Below, piece after piece: positions 21,105 through 31,560 of a DNA stretch of 64,000 nt. Position 1 is the stretch's first letter. Each line of letters starts with the position of its first letter. Under the pieces are notes generated by a model. The model saw only the letters and a list, made by a program, of their open reading frames with translations, did not search any database and had not been told where the DNA came from. The stretch is from the NCBI GenBank assembly GCA_949825065.1, contig OX463842.1, positions 37,071,323 through 37,135,322 of the forward strand. The letters run 5' to 3'. This DNA comes from Odontocerum albicorne. Taxonomy: Eukaryota > Arthropoda > Insecta > Trichoptera > Odontoceridae. The position numbers were made by a program, and so were the translations under genes.

Positions 21105-21690
21105 ATATGTTTTTTCTGAGTTCGTTAGAGCGTTGTCAAAAATGATTACCTTACATGTAATGTTTTTTGACATCGCCCTAAGAGTAAATGTTACAACGAA
21201 TTTGAAATGTTGATCATCATTTAAGTCAACTCAATACGGCAACAACTCCTACTTACATTTTAAACTAGTGGAAAACTGTTCTGAAAATCTTTGAATATAC
21301 TCGTATAACACATTGTAATATTTTAAAGATTATGGCACCTTTATTATAATAATAAACACTTAATCTATCCAGAAGGCACTGAAGTGAGAAAAAAAAGAAA
21401 TCTATCAACTGATGTCGCCTTAATAGCTCATTATTCTCGATAATAATTTATATGTATACAGTATCACTGCAGATGTTGCACAATTTTCACTTTTGTAAAT
21501 AAAATGAGGCGCGCGTTGTAATAATTAAATTATACAATTGAAATCATTTATTTTCGACCACATCTTGATTTAGTATTGTATAAATAATAGTGGCGTGCGA
21601 AGACTTCATTGTTTTGACATTCAGCTGTCAGTTGATTTCTCGGGGCGGTATTGTTGTATTTATCGCGGTCCTTCGGAAGCATTTTTTGGA
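21105..21690 (+). repeat. Repeat E, longest copy
   Basis: Holds the core TTTTTGACATCGCCCTAAGA, the right-end signature CAACAACTCCTACTTACATT then TTAAACTAGTGGAAAAC, and the distal signatures AAAATGAGGCGCGCGTTGTA and TTTTGACATTCAGCTGTCAG. Comparison with 34560-34790 and 5282-5475 suggests a single non-coding element. TACTCGTA occurs inside at 21298-21305. Confidence 0.6.
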
Positions 21691-23500
21691 GAATACATGC
21701 ATACATTTTTTTGCTTGTTCTCATACGCCGTTTTATAATATACCTGATTTATGTTATAAATAAAACTCCGATGCCCTGAATGGCGGCGCGGGCTAATCTT
21801 TTAGTATTTACTTATTTAAACACTTCATTATACAAAGTTAAATACTTAAAATAAAAACATCATACCTCAACAGTAAACCAAAATTCAGGCGTTTAAACCG
21901 AATAGTGTTAGTACTTGTCTAATACAAAAAAAAAACAAATGCTTATTGAATGATGGAAAGTGAGAGTGAATATTTTGATCTCGCAATTGTGATTTTAGTT
22001 TTCCTATTGTGTTATATACTTTATAACCAAATGAGTCAACTTATTGTGGAGTTTTGGACACAGCAACATGCACTCAACTGAGATAATTTCATTCAATTTC
22101 GAATGCGAAATTGATTGCTGCTCTTGAATTTAATGGCTTAATTCGCTCAACGGTCCAGCACAGCATGCCAAGTGTCCCCATAGCGGTGCTGGATCCTGAT
22201 TAACGTCCTGTGGGGCTTGATGAAAATATTCAACATCAGTAGCGCTCAGATCATCTGCCAGGATCTAGGCTTTGGGATTTAACAGTCATCTGTCTTATGG
22301 TGCTTTAGCTAGGAATGCTTTTTGACTAAATCAAGTAAATTAACATCGTTCGGATTTTGACGTTCGTGGCCAAGGACTAAATATATAGAAAGTTGAATTT
22401 CGTTTATATATATTTATTTCCCATTGCAGAAAAATACTCGAGAGGGACGTTAAGTAAAATTTCTTTGTATCATTTCGATTTATTTTATTTTAAAAGCTTT
22501 TAATAAATAATATCGTTTATGAATATTTCTTCGGTTTTGCTGAATATTATCTGCGGAAAATGTTCTTACTTGGAACTTGGTTATGGAAAGTCGTACTTTG
22601 TATTTACCTAAAATATGCAGAAGTGAAAAATTACTATGTTGTTAATTCAACGTTAACTAGTGGCGATTCTGACTTAAAGTTTGAGTAGAGCTTTTTGACA
22701 AACATTTTGAGTTTTAACAATTCAAAGTAAAAAGTTGAGACGTGCTGTTCTCTCAATAACTTTTATATTATTTCTTTATTTTTAAAGTAATTGGTGATGA
22801 AATACATAATTTAAATTGTGATTTTGCTTTATGGAGTCGTTAGAGCTGTACAGAATGCGAATTCAGGAAACTTCTGAAGGGTAAGACACCTTTTTATATA
22901 TTTAAAATTTATACAGTTAAATGATGAAAACAAGCGAATTTAATAAATACTAAACAATTTTATAGTTAAATTTTAATTAGCTTACAAAAATGCAAATAAG
23001 ATATTCATCAAATTGTTTATTTATTAATTAAATACTTTTTTTTAAAGTGTACAAAATGACGGTTTATTGCCAAGTGATAATCTCAAGGTGCATCAAATAT
23101 AAATTTATTATTCACAATAAAAATAGATGCCGTAAAGACATCAATCATGCAAATTTGACAAGGTATCTAGGATATAAAAATTGGGATTACATTGGAAATA
23201 AAAATTATGTAAATAGTGCAATGACCTAGGATACCCCATACGTATTAAACACACAAAATCAAGCCCAGACAAAACCTTCGCCTCCATCTCTCTCACCCTC
23301 CATGTGTGGTCAGAGTCCTGAAGTCATATCGCACACCTCTGCACATCCAAAGTGTATTTTTATTGACAATACCTCCTTTAAGCTCATGAAAAATAATTGG
23401 CGCTGTGTTACCAGATCAGATGTGACTAGAAAGGTTCTTAAAAGAGGCACGTTAATGTTTTTGCTGCATATGATGCTCATAGTAGCAGACTTACCTCACA
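21691..23500. other. AT-rich intergenic, no gene recognised
   Basis: No conserved domain could be recognised. A stretch at 22020-22330 is less AT-rich and might be an old transposase remnant, but frames are too broken to assign it. The plus frame 23302-23514 (70 codons) shows no motif. Confidence 0.35.
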
Positions 23501-24573
23501 AAGAGTGCCTGTAAAGTAGCGCAGATATTATCGTCTTTACCCGACTATAGGGCGACTTTGAACATAAGACGACTTCCATTTGTTTTATCTGCTTTCGGGC
23601 AAAATAAAATACATTGCTTTTTTTTAATTCATTAAAAATATCCTTTAACCCCTCGATTTGCCGTTCTTGTAGAATATGCATTTATTGTATCTTATTTCTG
23701 CGATCGGAAACATTTAATATTGTTTTTAGTAATACTAAATTTTCTACTGGCAGCCCACACAGTTATTTGTAACTTCTGCAGCACGCACTACCATAACCTT
23801 GAAATATGAATTGTAGGTTCTGTGAATTCCTTAATTGATAAGATTTTTTCGAGCTTCTCGCGTTTCAATATGGTCACTCATCATATTTTCGGGATCGTAA
23901 GTATAAAAAACCTTGCACAAAATATAAAATAAAAAAACTGTTAATAACTAGCAGCACGCTGGTAGATTGTAAACAATCCTGCCTGTTTACCGAGCTTATC
24001 AAAAATATTGTGAGACAGAGATAAATTTAAGTATTTGGAACAATAGAGCCGTTTCTGTTATCGCGCGGTAGTGAATATATTATTCGTTCGTTTGAAACTC
24101 GAATATAAGGTGATCCCAACATTTTTGTGTTGTTTTTTTAGATAAAGATTTCGTCTTATAATTGGGTCGTCAGTCAGTTAGTCAGTAATTAATTTATCAT
24201 TATTAAACCTTGCGGTGGATAAGAAATATCAGTATACGATAGTAGATCTCCCCCAAAAATCCATCACAATGAAGTGTAACCCTGCTTAACATAACAAATC
24301 ACTTCAGGTAATCTAAACGGAAATCTAGAAATGTAAGCAACAAATCGGTTTATTTTTCTATCTAGCATAATAAATTGTAGGGGAATCAATATTCATTTCA
24401 TTCAAATTTTAAAGTTTTTTTTTTAAGAAATGAGGTTTTCGATGCAAATAAGGAACAGGAGATTTTGAGGCAAGTTAGTTCTCTAAACGACGTTATATAA
24501 ATTGTCTTTTTATTTTTATTATTAGATGGAGATTTTTTTAAAACATTACCAAACATAAGCTCTTATTTTTTTA
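23501..24573. other. Intergenic, possible unclassified DNA-element relic
   Basis: CGTCTTTACCCGACTATAGG near 23532 and CGTCTTATAATTGGGTCGTC near 24152 resemble each other and lie about 600 bp apart in the same orientation. I cannot assign a family. Confidence 0.3.
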
Positions 24574-24660
24574 TTCAGGGGGTTAAAGGTTCGATTCCCG
24601 ATAATACCCAAAAAATATTAAAATTGTGTCCTAGTCTAGTAAAAAAATTGTCTCTAACAA
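24574..24660 (+). mobile_element. SINE1 partial copy
   Basis: GGGGGTTAAAGGTTCGATTC, then GTGTCCTAGTCTAGT. The A box and tail are missing. Confidence 0.6.
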
Positions 24661-24694
24661 TACTTAAACGCGCTTGACGTGTGTGAGTGTTGTC

Positions 24695-24879
24695 TTTTTA
24701 CGTGACAATACGACCGACGACGAACTGCGAGATCCGTATGTACTCCAGTGGTTCTAATTCCGGAGGCTAGATTAATGGAGCCAAAGACAATGTTGTCTCT
24801 CCAATATGTCCGAATCACCAATTCGGATATGTTGAAAGATACGACAACAATACGAATGAATTAATCAATTAATATTGTA
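24695..24879 (+). repeat. Repeat F, longest copy
   Basis: Carries GACGAACTGCGAGATCCGTA, CAGTGGTTCTAATTCCGGAG, GCCAAAGACAATGTTGTCTC, TCCGAATCACCAATTCGGAT and ACAACAATACGAATGAATTA. All appear in shortened form at 9430-9590 or 6432-6540. The CCGAATCACCAATTCGG segment is itself an inverted repeat. Confidence 0.65.
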
Positions 24880-25079
24880 TTTATCACAATATCGTTGTAT
24901 ACAACCTGGCGGACTTATAACCAAGTGGCATCTCTTTCAACCGACTAGAAATATGTTAAAGAGGCATTAAGTGAAAATCAGGCTGAAATCCTTTTTAAAA
25001 ATCTCATTTCCAGCGGGATTTGAATCCTCTACCTCCGAGTTGGGAGACAGGTGTTTTAACAACTTGGCCATGGAGGTGT
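24880..25079 (-). mobile_element. SINE1 copy, minus strand
   Basis: Reverse complement gives ACCTCCATGGCCAAGTTGTT, GGAGGTAGAGGATTCAAATC, GGATTTCAGCCTGATTTTCA, and the tail CCGCCAGGTTGTATACAACG. Full length. Confidence 0.87.
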
Positions 25080-25568
25080 GTTTTTTCAGAAATTTCTGTT
25101 TTTTGCTGAAATGTTATTTCCGTGTTTATTTTTTTAGTCAGCATTCTCTCTCTGCATGAATCCAATTAACACCTTATTTTCGCGCCGGTATTCCCCCGCT
25201 TGCAATTATAAAGTTTTTAATAGGTTTTTCATCCTACCCCTGCACTAGGGTGCGTTGATAGTGCGCGGTGCATAGGTTTCAAATTAATTTATTTCCAAGA
25301 GTTCAGTAATTTAATTTCCATGCATATTCAATATTCCGTGAAATTAACTTGATTGAGGGTGAAAAATGACGTATTCGATCTGATTGCAACTCACCCTAAC
25401 TACTCTGCTGATTCTATCACTTTGACATCTTTATAAAAGTATTTTTTAAGGAAAAGGAAAATACTTAATTGAATTTCCAATTTCTTTGTTGTCTGGATAC
25501 TTACCGAAAGGGTGCAATAGAAAATACAAGTCACTGAAATAAGAAAACTTTTTGGAGAATTGGGGAAT
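25080..25568. other. Intergenic, no gene seen
   Basis: Nothing recognisable was found. Confidence 0.35.
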
Positions 25569-25832
25569 TTTATTTTATTTTACGTAAGATATGGGTTTAA
25601 CCCAATTACATCAAATAAAATGCATAACGCAAAAAAACAAATCCACGCTAAGCTACAGCAGAGAATGCCTTTGGCTTGTCCAGCTCACCGCTCTTTATTT
25701 GTCACGTCATCTTTTTCTGTCCATGCTATTAGACTCTGGAGCCAGCTACCAGCTAATATAAGAATCGCGCCATCGTTGACGTGCTTCGAACAGTTATTTA
25801 AAAAAAACATTATATCTCTCTTCAGTGTTTAG
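25569..25832 (+). mobile_element. LINE RT C-terminus (Jockey/CR1-like)
   Basis: A plus frame ending at 25832 reads HAKLQQRMPLACPAHRSLFV, TSSFSVHAIRLWSQLPANIR, IAPSLTCFEQLFKKNI. The FSVHAIRLWSQLPANIR..PSLTCFE pattern is the typical C-terminal block of many Jockey- and CR1-like LINE ORF2 proteins. T- and G-rich sequence down to about 25980 may be its 3' UTR. It is 5' truncated and shows no internal stop over this span. Confidence 0.75.
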
Positions 25833-26007
25833 CAGGTTTTTTTCTGGTTTTCTGTCATTCTTTGTCCGATCTCCTTTTTCTTCTGCTGGCATCGATGATC
25901 TTGTTAAATTTGTATTTTTTTTTGTTTTATGATGTACTTTGGTATTGCATGTTTTTTTCTCTACATCAAAAAGGTAAACCTTTAACTTGAATCTTTGTAA
26001 AACATTT

Positions 26008-26070
26008 GTATGGTTGGTTGCAAGAGATTACCCTTAGCAATAAACCCGTCATCTCGTTCACTATAAGTCA
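26008..26070 (+). mobile_element. SINE1 tail fragment
   Basis: GTATGGTTGGTTGCAAGAGA, then GCAATAAACCCGTCATCTCG. Confidence 0.65.
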
Positions 26071-26454
26071 AGTATTAAATAGTTAAAATTATTAACAATT
26101 ACTCGTATTTACACATATTTGACACGTTTGTTTTGAGAATGGTTTATTATAACAAACACTGCCTTTAAACTAAACATTTATTTTACGTATTAGCATCGGA
26201 TTTTTCCCAGCAATTATGAAAAAATCTCTTTGCAATATAAAACTTTGTGTGAATGAAACATTTACTTTTTGTTTTTTTTTTCAACAGAAATGGGAACAAC
26301 TTGCAGAATGTCAATGTTAGTGTTAGAACTTGGTGAAATTATCAGCCATAGTTTTGTTTAGAATGATTTGCATATTTTATTTAATTTTTTTTTGTATTGC
26401 AGATTAATTAATAATAAATATAACAATAACTTAATTAATTATATCTTATTAAAC
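26071..26454. other. AT-rich intergenic, no gene seen
   Basis: TACTCGTA occurs at 26100-26107. Otherwise nothing recognisable. Confidence 0.35.
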
Positions 26455-26510
26455 AAATTATAATGTTTTTAAACCTCCATGGTGTTGACGCCTTAACTAT
26501 AAATAATATA
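26455..26510 (+). mobile_element. FB1 terminal fragment
   Basis: TTTAAACCTCCATGGTGTTG then ACGCCTTAACTATAAATA matches the outer end of FB1 at 43844-43890 and 45201-45245, reverse complemented. Confidence 0.65.
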
Positions 26511-27409
26511 TGATTTTTTTTGTATCGTTTTAGGCCCTTCAGTTAAACGATATTTTAATTAGTAATCTATGTTTAATTTGGAAAGGGCGTAATTAATGCT
26601 ACATTGCCATACTATTAGAGAGAGGGAGATCTGTCAATTTATTTTTTAACGATGTGGCTATTAAAATGCAAATCAACCCTAATCACTTATGCCAGGGTTG
26701 TAATTTTGTTTCACTCATTAAGTGTTATATATTTTTGATTGTTATCAAAATAACGAGAATGGTTATTTCTAACACCTTATTTTAAATATCAACTTGAGTT
26801 TTGTTTTTTAATGATATTTTATGTTTAAAAGTAAATTTTGGTTAGTTTTTTAGTGAAATGAAAATTATACTATGGGTATAGTTTTATTAAAATTTTTAAG
26901 TGTTTTTTTTTATTTCTGATTGTCATCAAAACAACACAGTGAATCGTACTTTCTAACACTGTAAAAATGACGTTTAAATTAAGTTTGCGTTAGTGTTTTC
27001 TCATATGAAAAGTGCAATTTAACACGCGTGCTTTTTAAATTGCAAAATATTCCTTATGAATTTTATAGATTTATTAACTATGGACAGCAACAAAAGAGTG
27101 AACCGAACTTTTCATGTATTTCAAGAATCAATTAAAAAATCTTCGGTTCCTATCCCGAGGCTCATACATTAAATTTGTGATTAAGGAATGATACCACTTC
27201 ATTACAGGCCTTGTCTAGTGAAGTATTTCTCTATATCCATAAATCAGATTTTTTTTGCATTATTATGTGTTTGTGCTCTACGGTTTGAGTTTCCATTAAA
27301 CCTATGCTAATTTTTAATGTTGTAATAAATAAAAAAAAAATTTAATTTACTTACTTTTTGCTCTTCATTCTTCAAGCCTCGTTGATTTATTTTCATCTTC
27401 AAACCTTAG
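26511..27409. other. AT-rich intergenic, no gene seen
   Basis: Nothing recognisable was found. Confidence 0.35.
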
Positions 27410-27600
27410 TATGTTGTATTGTGTCATATTATCGTTGCATACAGTGTACGATTTAAAACCGTGTGGCAATCTCCTCTAATTTACAAGAACGTGTTAGAGA
27501 AACTAAGTGATAATCTGACTGGAAATCTTTTCAAAACGAATAAAATACCGACGGTAATCGAACCTGCAACCTCCGAGCTGGAAGACCGGTGTCGTAGTTA
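27410..27600 (-). mobile_element. SINE1 copy, minus strand
   Basis: Reverse complement gives CTCGGAGGTTGCAGGTTCGA, TTTCCAGTCAGATTATCACT and a degenerate tail. The A-box end is cut off. Confidence 0.82.
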
Positions 27601-27611
27601 ATATATAAATT

Positions 27612-27751
27612 ATGGTTGAATTAAAATAGGCACTAAGTACCAAAAAAAACTAAGGATGCAGTTTCGTTCTATATGCCGTATATAATGAAACTGCATACTT
27701 AGTTTTTTTTGTTTTTTTGTTGGTACTTAGTGCCTATTTTAATTCAACCAT
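27612..27751. repeat. 140-bp foldback (hairpin) element
   Basis: Terminal inverted repeats ATGGTTGAATTAAAATAGGC..ACTAAGTACCAA pair with 27720-27751. A second inner pair (ACTAAGGATGCAGTTTC with GAAACTGCATACTTAGT) extends the stem. It could be a small MITE; I see no clear target duplication. Confidence 0.8.
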
Positions 27752-27874
27752 TCAAATGTTAAAGACACTTAATTGTAAGAGATTACTTAATCACAAAAAT
27801 ACTTGTCATGTGCATTATATGTTACTGTGTTAAAAATAAAATATTTAATTTTATATTTTTCATCTAACTATCAA

Positions 27875-28115
27875 AACTCTCTTTGTGGGCAAAAGGAAGG
27901 CTTGTAGTTGGCAAGTTTGTTTAGCACCAAGGCGTTCTCGAAAGTTTTTCATAATTTCGTCTATTGATTAGTATTTGCCAATCATAAATTCTCGGAGCGC
28001 TGTTGGTGTGACCTTTTTCTTGTAGTCATACACGTATTTGGTCCCTCGGACATTGGCAATCAGCAGAGCAAAAATATTTTTTCTTGGACCAGATTAATCA
28101 TCTCCCCAATACTTT
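27875..28115 (-). pseudogene. Unidentified decayed protein fragment
   Basis: One minus-strand frame stays protein-like for about 80 codons: IAKYWGDD, stop, SGPRKNIFALLIANVRGTKY, VYDYKKKVTPTALREFMIGK, stop, then IDEIMKNFRERLGAKQTCQL. There are only two stops and no shift. Residue use (many K, R, hydrophobic blocks) looks like real protein. It is most likely a transposon protein fragment, but I do not recognise a family and a host exon is not excluded. Confidence 0.4.
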
Positions 28116-28379
28116 GCGATCCAGTCCAGTCCCTGATGTCACGAAGCCATGATAAATATCTTGGAACAACCGGTGTTACTAAATAACGGTTTATAAATTC
28201 CTAGTTATAAAGGACGTGCGATATGAATTATTTTAGAATTAACCAAAGTAATCTTCAAAAAATCTCATTACATATTAAAAAAAATCACAATTCAATTTCT
28301 AATGATGATATCAATTATTTTAGAAATAACCAAAGCAATCTTACAAAAATCTCATTAAATATTTAAAAAATCATAATTA

Positions 28380-29674
28380 TTGGGTGTTAACATAAGTTGT
28401 GACCGTTTTTTTCCAAATGAAGATAACAAGAGGACACAACAAAAAAAAATACAACAAATTAGTAAATAATGTATTCTCCTTCATTATTTATAACTTCTTG
28501 CCAACGTTCTACAAGTTTTTCAATGCCTGTGCGATAAAAACCATCCGGTCTTGACTCGAGGAATTCTACCAACCATGTCCGCAATTCGACGTCATTATTG
28601 AAGAAAACGCCCCGCAAATTGTTCGAAAGCGACCGGAAAAGATGGAAATTCGATGGCGCAAGGTCTGGGGAATATGGAGGGTGTGGCAGGACTTCCCAAC
28701 CAAGCGTTTGAATGGCATTTTTCGTAATGTTGGCGATATGAGGGCGGGCGTTATCGTATTGCAGAATAACGCCATATTGCCGATCCGGCGTTTATTGTTG
28801 AATTGCAGTATTGAGCCGCTGCATTTGCAGAATGTATAGCTCCGCGTTGACTGTCTGATTGCGTTCAAGTATCTCGTAGTGGATGACGCCTTGCCAATCC
28901 CACCAGATGCAAATCATCGTCTTGCACGGATGCAAGCCTTGTTTCACTCTGGGTGTTGCTTGTTGACCATAACTCACCCATTCTTTCCCTTTCGTCATAT
29001 TCACATAAAAGCACCATTTTTCATCACCAGTAAAGATGCGGTCAAGGAACGTTTGCTTGTGGCCATGCATAGCTCGATGACGCGCGAGCAAACCAGCAGA
29101 AATTGTCGAACGTTGATTTTTGTTGTTTTCACTCAAAACATGTGGAACCCAAGCGCCGAACTTTCGGACTTTTCCCATTGGTTTAAGATGGCGGTATACA
29201 GTCATATGACTACAATTCATCTGCTCAGCCAAGTCTACGGTGGTTTAAAGGGGATCTTTATGAATATTATGGTTAAAACGGTCCTCATCGAAGTCCACTG
29301 GTCGTCCGGAACGCTCCATGTCTTTCAGGTCGAAATTACCGTCTTTGAAACGCAAAAACCATCGACGAGCTGTCCTTTCATTCATAGCATCTTCACCGTA
29401 CACTTCGCAAATATCGCGAGCAGCTTTGACAGCTTTATTCCCTCGACTGAACGCGAACAGAAGGAGGTGTCGAAAATGCTCAGTTTCGTCTACTTGACAT
29501 TCTATTTTGAAGGCTTGTAATCAAATAAAATAATATATGTAACGTAAAAGCAAACACAATTTCTTGTAGAGCAGAATTTTTTTTTCGAATGACCTTTACC
29601 ATTTCGTTTTATTATACTTATGGTGCTCATTTTTAAATATGGAAAAAATTGATACAACTTATGTTAACACCTAA
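28380..29674 (-). mobile_element. Mariner 1, full-length element
   Basis: Terminal inverted repeats TTGGGTGTTAACATAAGTTG (left, 28380) and its inverse at 29655-29674 (first three bases TTA in place of TTG). They are flanked by TA at 28378-28379 and 29675-29676, the expected target duplication. Total length 1295 bp, normal for mariner. It carries one transposase pseudogene on the minus strand. A LINE-B end begins about 25 bp to the right. Confidence 0.95.
28459..29505 (-). pseudogene. Mariner 1 transposase, inactivated
   Basis: DD34D transposase of about 349 codons in one continuous frame with no frameshift. N-terminal helix-turn-helix region: ETEHFRHLLLFAFSRGNKAV, DICEVYGE, RRWFLRFKDGNFDL. 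Then the linker KFGAWVPHVL, first catalytic Asp in TGDEKW, second in YDNARPH (codon at 28753-28755), and the YSPDLAPS block. The third catalytic Asp, expected 34 residues after the second, is Asn (APSNFHLF, codon at 28648-28650). Two in-frame TAA stops lie at 29245-29247 (residue 87) and 28792-28794 (residue 238). The expected start codon reads ATA. It is not functional. Confidence 0.92.
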
Positions 29675-29699
29675 TACATTTAAAATGACATTATTAAGT

Positions 29700-29945
29700 T
29701 ACACACTTCAATTTTACGGATTGAAAGAAGATGTAGTGCTTCAAATGAAGAATGGTGCATTGAGATGGTTTTACCATGGACATAGAATCAATTATAAAAG
29801 ATTTACAAAAAAAATCTATACGTGTACATGTAATATAGAAGATATAAGAAAATTGGATAGACTTAGAAAAACGTTGCACAACCGAATTAATCAAATTCTG
29901 AAAGAGCGTCTACCCCATTAGGGGCATGACGCAATGATGATGATG
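29700..29945 (+). mobile_element. LINE-B 3' end
   Basis: Plus frame: HFNFTD-like start, then VVLQMKNGALRWFYHGHRIN (ALRWFGHV block), RKLDRLRKTLHNRINQILKE (KTWHDQVNKILE block). It ends CCCATTAGGGGCATGACG then CAATGATGATGATG, the LINE-B tail. Frame is open from 29649 to 29921. Confidence 0.8.
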
Positions 29946-30410
29946 TTTCTAAAACGATTTTTTTTCTTAATTTGTTCTACTGAAGGATAAACGTAAACGT
30001 ACAGATCTGTTTTATCTTTTCATGTGAGAAAACTAGTTAAGACTTATGTTTTTTTCCCTTTTCCCAGCTGAAACAGTCTCATCTGAAAACGCAATATTCT
30101 CCCGCCCATAAAGCCTCCTCGAGCATATCCGTTTCTTCCTGTCGTTTAATACAAGTAATTAAGGCCATAACTCCCCCCTTCCTGTTTAGGAGATGAATCT
30201 CCCGGAAGAGCTTGCAGAATGCTCGCGATGTACCAACGAATTTAATACAATTACGATTCAGGTAAACTTCTTTCTAGGGTCACCAAGTATCCACCTTGGT
30301 ATCTAAATGTTGCCGTTTTTTATTAATAATTTTATTAAAACTTAATTAATATCAGAAAAGTAGACTGTTATCAATATCTTATCAAGAAAACTTTACTGGT
30401 TCAAATGGAA
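29946..30410. other. Intergenic, no gene seen
   Basis: Nothing recognisable was found. Confidence 0.35.
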
Positions 30411-30560
30411 ATGTGTTACTATCATGTATCTACACATATAAAATGTGTTACTATCATGCATCTTCACATACTCGTACAAAATGTGCTACTATCATGTATC
30501 TACACATACGAAATGTGTTACTATCATGTATCTACACATACAAAATGTGTTAATGTCATA
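30411..30560. repeat. 32-bp minisatellite, about 5 units
   Basis: Unit ATGTGTTACTATCATGTATC then TACACATACAAA. Units start at 30411, 30443, 30481, 30513 and 30545. The second is 38 bp instead of 32 because it carries an extra CTCGTA at a TA. Confidence 0.92.
30469..30476. other. TACTCGTA, candidate excision footprint
   Basis: The neighbouring units read CACATACAAAATG; this one reads CACATACTCGTACAAAATG. The difference is exactly 6 bp inserted at TA. Confidence 0.7.
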
Positions 30561-30884
30561 TAAACAGATGCGGGGATGTACTCTATCTAATGGTCGCAGC
30601 TACCACCTTTCAATGCGTATACTTTACTTATAAATATATTTTTTGTAATGTTTTAATCTGTATGACAGTGGGTTCGATTCTCAAGTAAGAATTCTCTTTA
30701 GTAGAGTCTGCTCTCTAAAAAACGCTGTGTAAATTATTATTTCATTGATGATGAATATTTGTTATTTATTTAATTAAGCGTTTTTAATAGCCCTGTCCTT
30801 TATAAAAAATACATGTTATGCAATACTACAAAAACACAATTCGAACGAATACAGAAATCAAATCAAATTCATGTATAGTAAATA
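30561..30884. other. Intergenic, no gene seen
   Basis: A B-box-like GTGGGTTCGATTCTC near 30668 may be a SINE relic. Confidence 0.35.
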
Positions 30885-31260
30885 TGTATGTTCTACTTTA
30901 TCACGCTCTCGATGCAGAATGTCGTGGTCTTCTGCCATGTCTTGAATTTACTAAATCACCTGTCTACATCTTTCCCGGCCCTGGGTCATGTTGAATTCAG
31001 CATTTAAAGAGAATCCTGTTAGCTCCTTTATTTGCTTTGTTCATATTATAGGACACCTTCCTCCTGCTCGTTTACTCTCAAATATCCACGAGATCACCAA
31101 CTTCTCCAGACTTTCGTTATTCTTTCTGGCAACATGCTCAAACTATGATTGAAGTTTTTTCTACATGTCGTCGAAAGTCTTTCGGTAATCTCTACTTCTT
31201 AGGTTATAGAGCCGTTGGTGTGGGTATATCCCAAGAATCTCTCCGCTGCTCGCCGAGGTT
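30885..31260 (-). mobile_element. LINE-D type RT C-terminus, minus strand
   Basis: The minus strand reads HVARKNNESLEKLVISWIFE (in part, with one shift), SKRAGGRCPIIWTKQIKELT, GFSLNAEFNMTQGRERCRQ, then a EDHDILHRER-like end. The R..GR.P..WT.QIK.L.G block is characteristic of RTE-like LINE C termini. Upstream a HTNGSIT-like patch may be the preceding motif. Several stops. Confidence 0.62.
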
Positions 31261-31364
31261 GTCCCATGCCTCCGTCAACCCCTAGTCCCCAACCCGAATG
31301 TTTACCGTTAGAAGCGTGTATCTCGGTACCAGTTTGAACATAATTCAGTATTTTTTGTGCTCCC

Positions 31365-31505
31365 CTGAAGATGAGGTAAAAACCTTGAAACCGGTAGGGT
31401 TATACCGTTACAAAAAGTAGAATAAACAGTGTTTGATAAAACAAATTACAATGTCTTTAAACCTCCACAATGTTTAAACCTCACAACCTTAACTATAAAT
31501 AATAT
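31365..31505 (+). mobile_element. FB1 half element
   Basis: GCTCCCCTGAAGATGAGGTA, CTTGAAACCGGTAGGGTTAT, ACCGTTACAAAAAGTAGAAT, AACAGTGTTTGATAAAAC, then TTTAAACCTCCACAATG and CCTTAACTATAAAT. This is one complete arm of the foldback without its partner. Confidence 0.8.
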
Positions 31506-31560
31506 ATTTTATTGAAGCCTTCAAGAATAATGCATTTGTATAAATAACCTTAAATAACCT

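Noticed and set aside
22020..22380. Transposase remnant
   Set aside because: A few phrases on the plus strand look suggestive, but no motif could be followed over more than about 10 residues.
29400..29520. Plus-strand 213-codon frame over mariner 1 as a gene
   Set aside because: The minus strand encodes the mariner transposase with recognisable motifs; the plus frame is its shadow.
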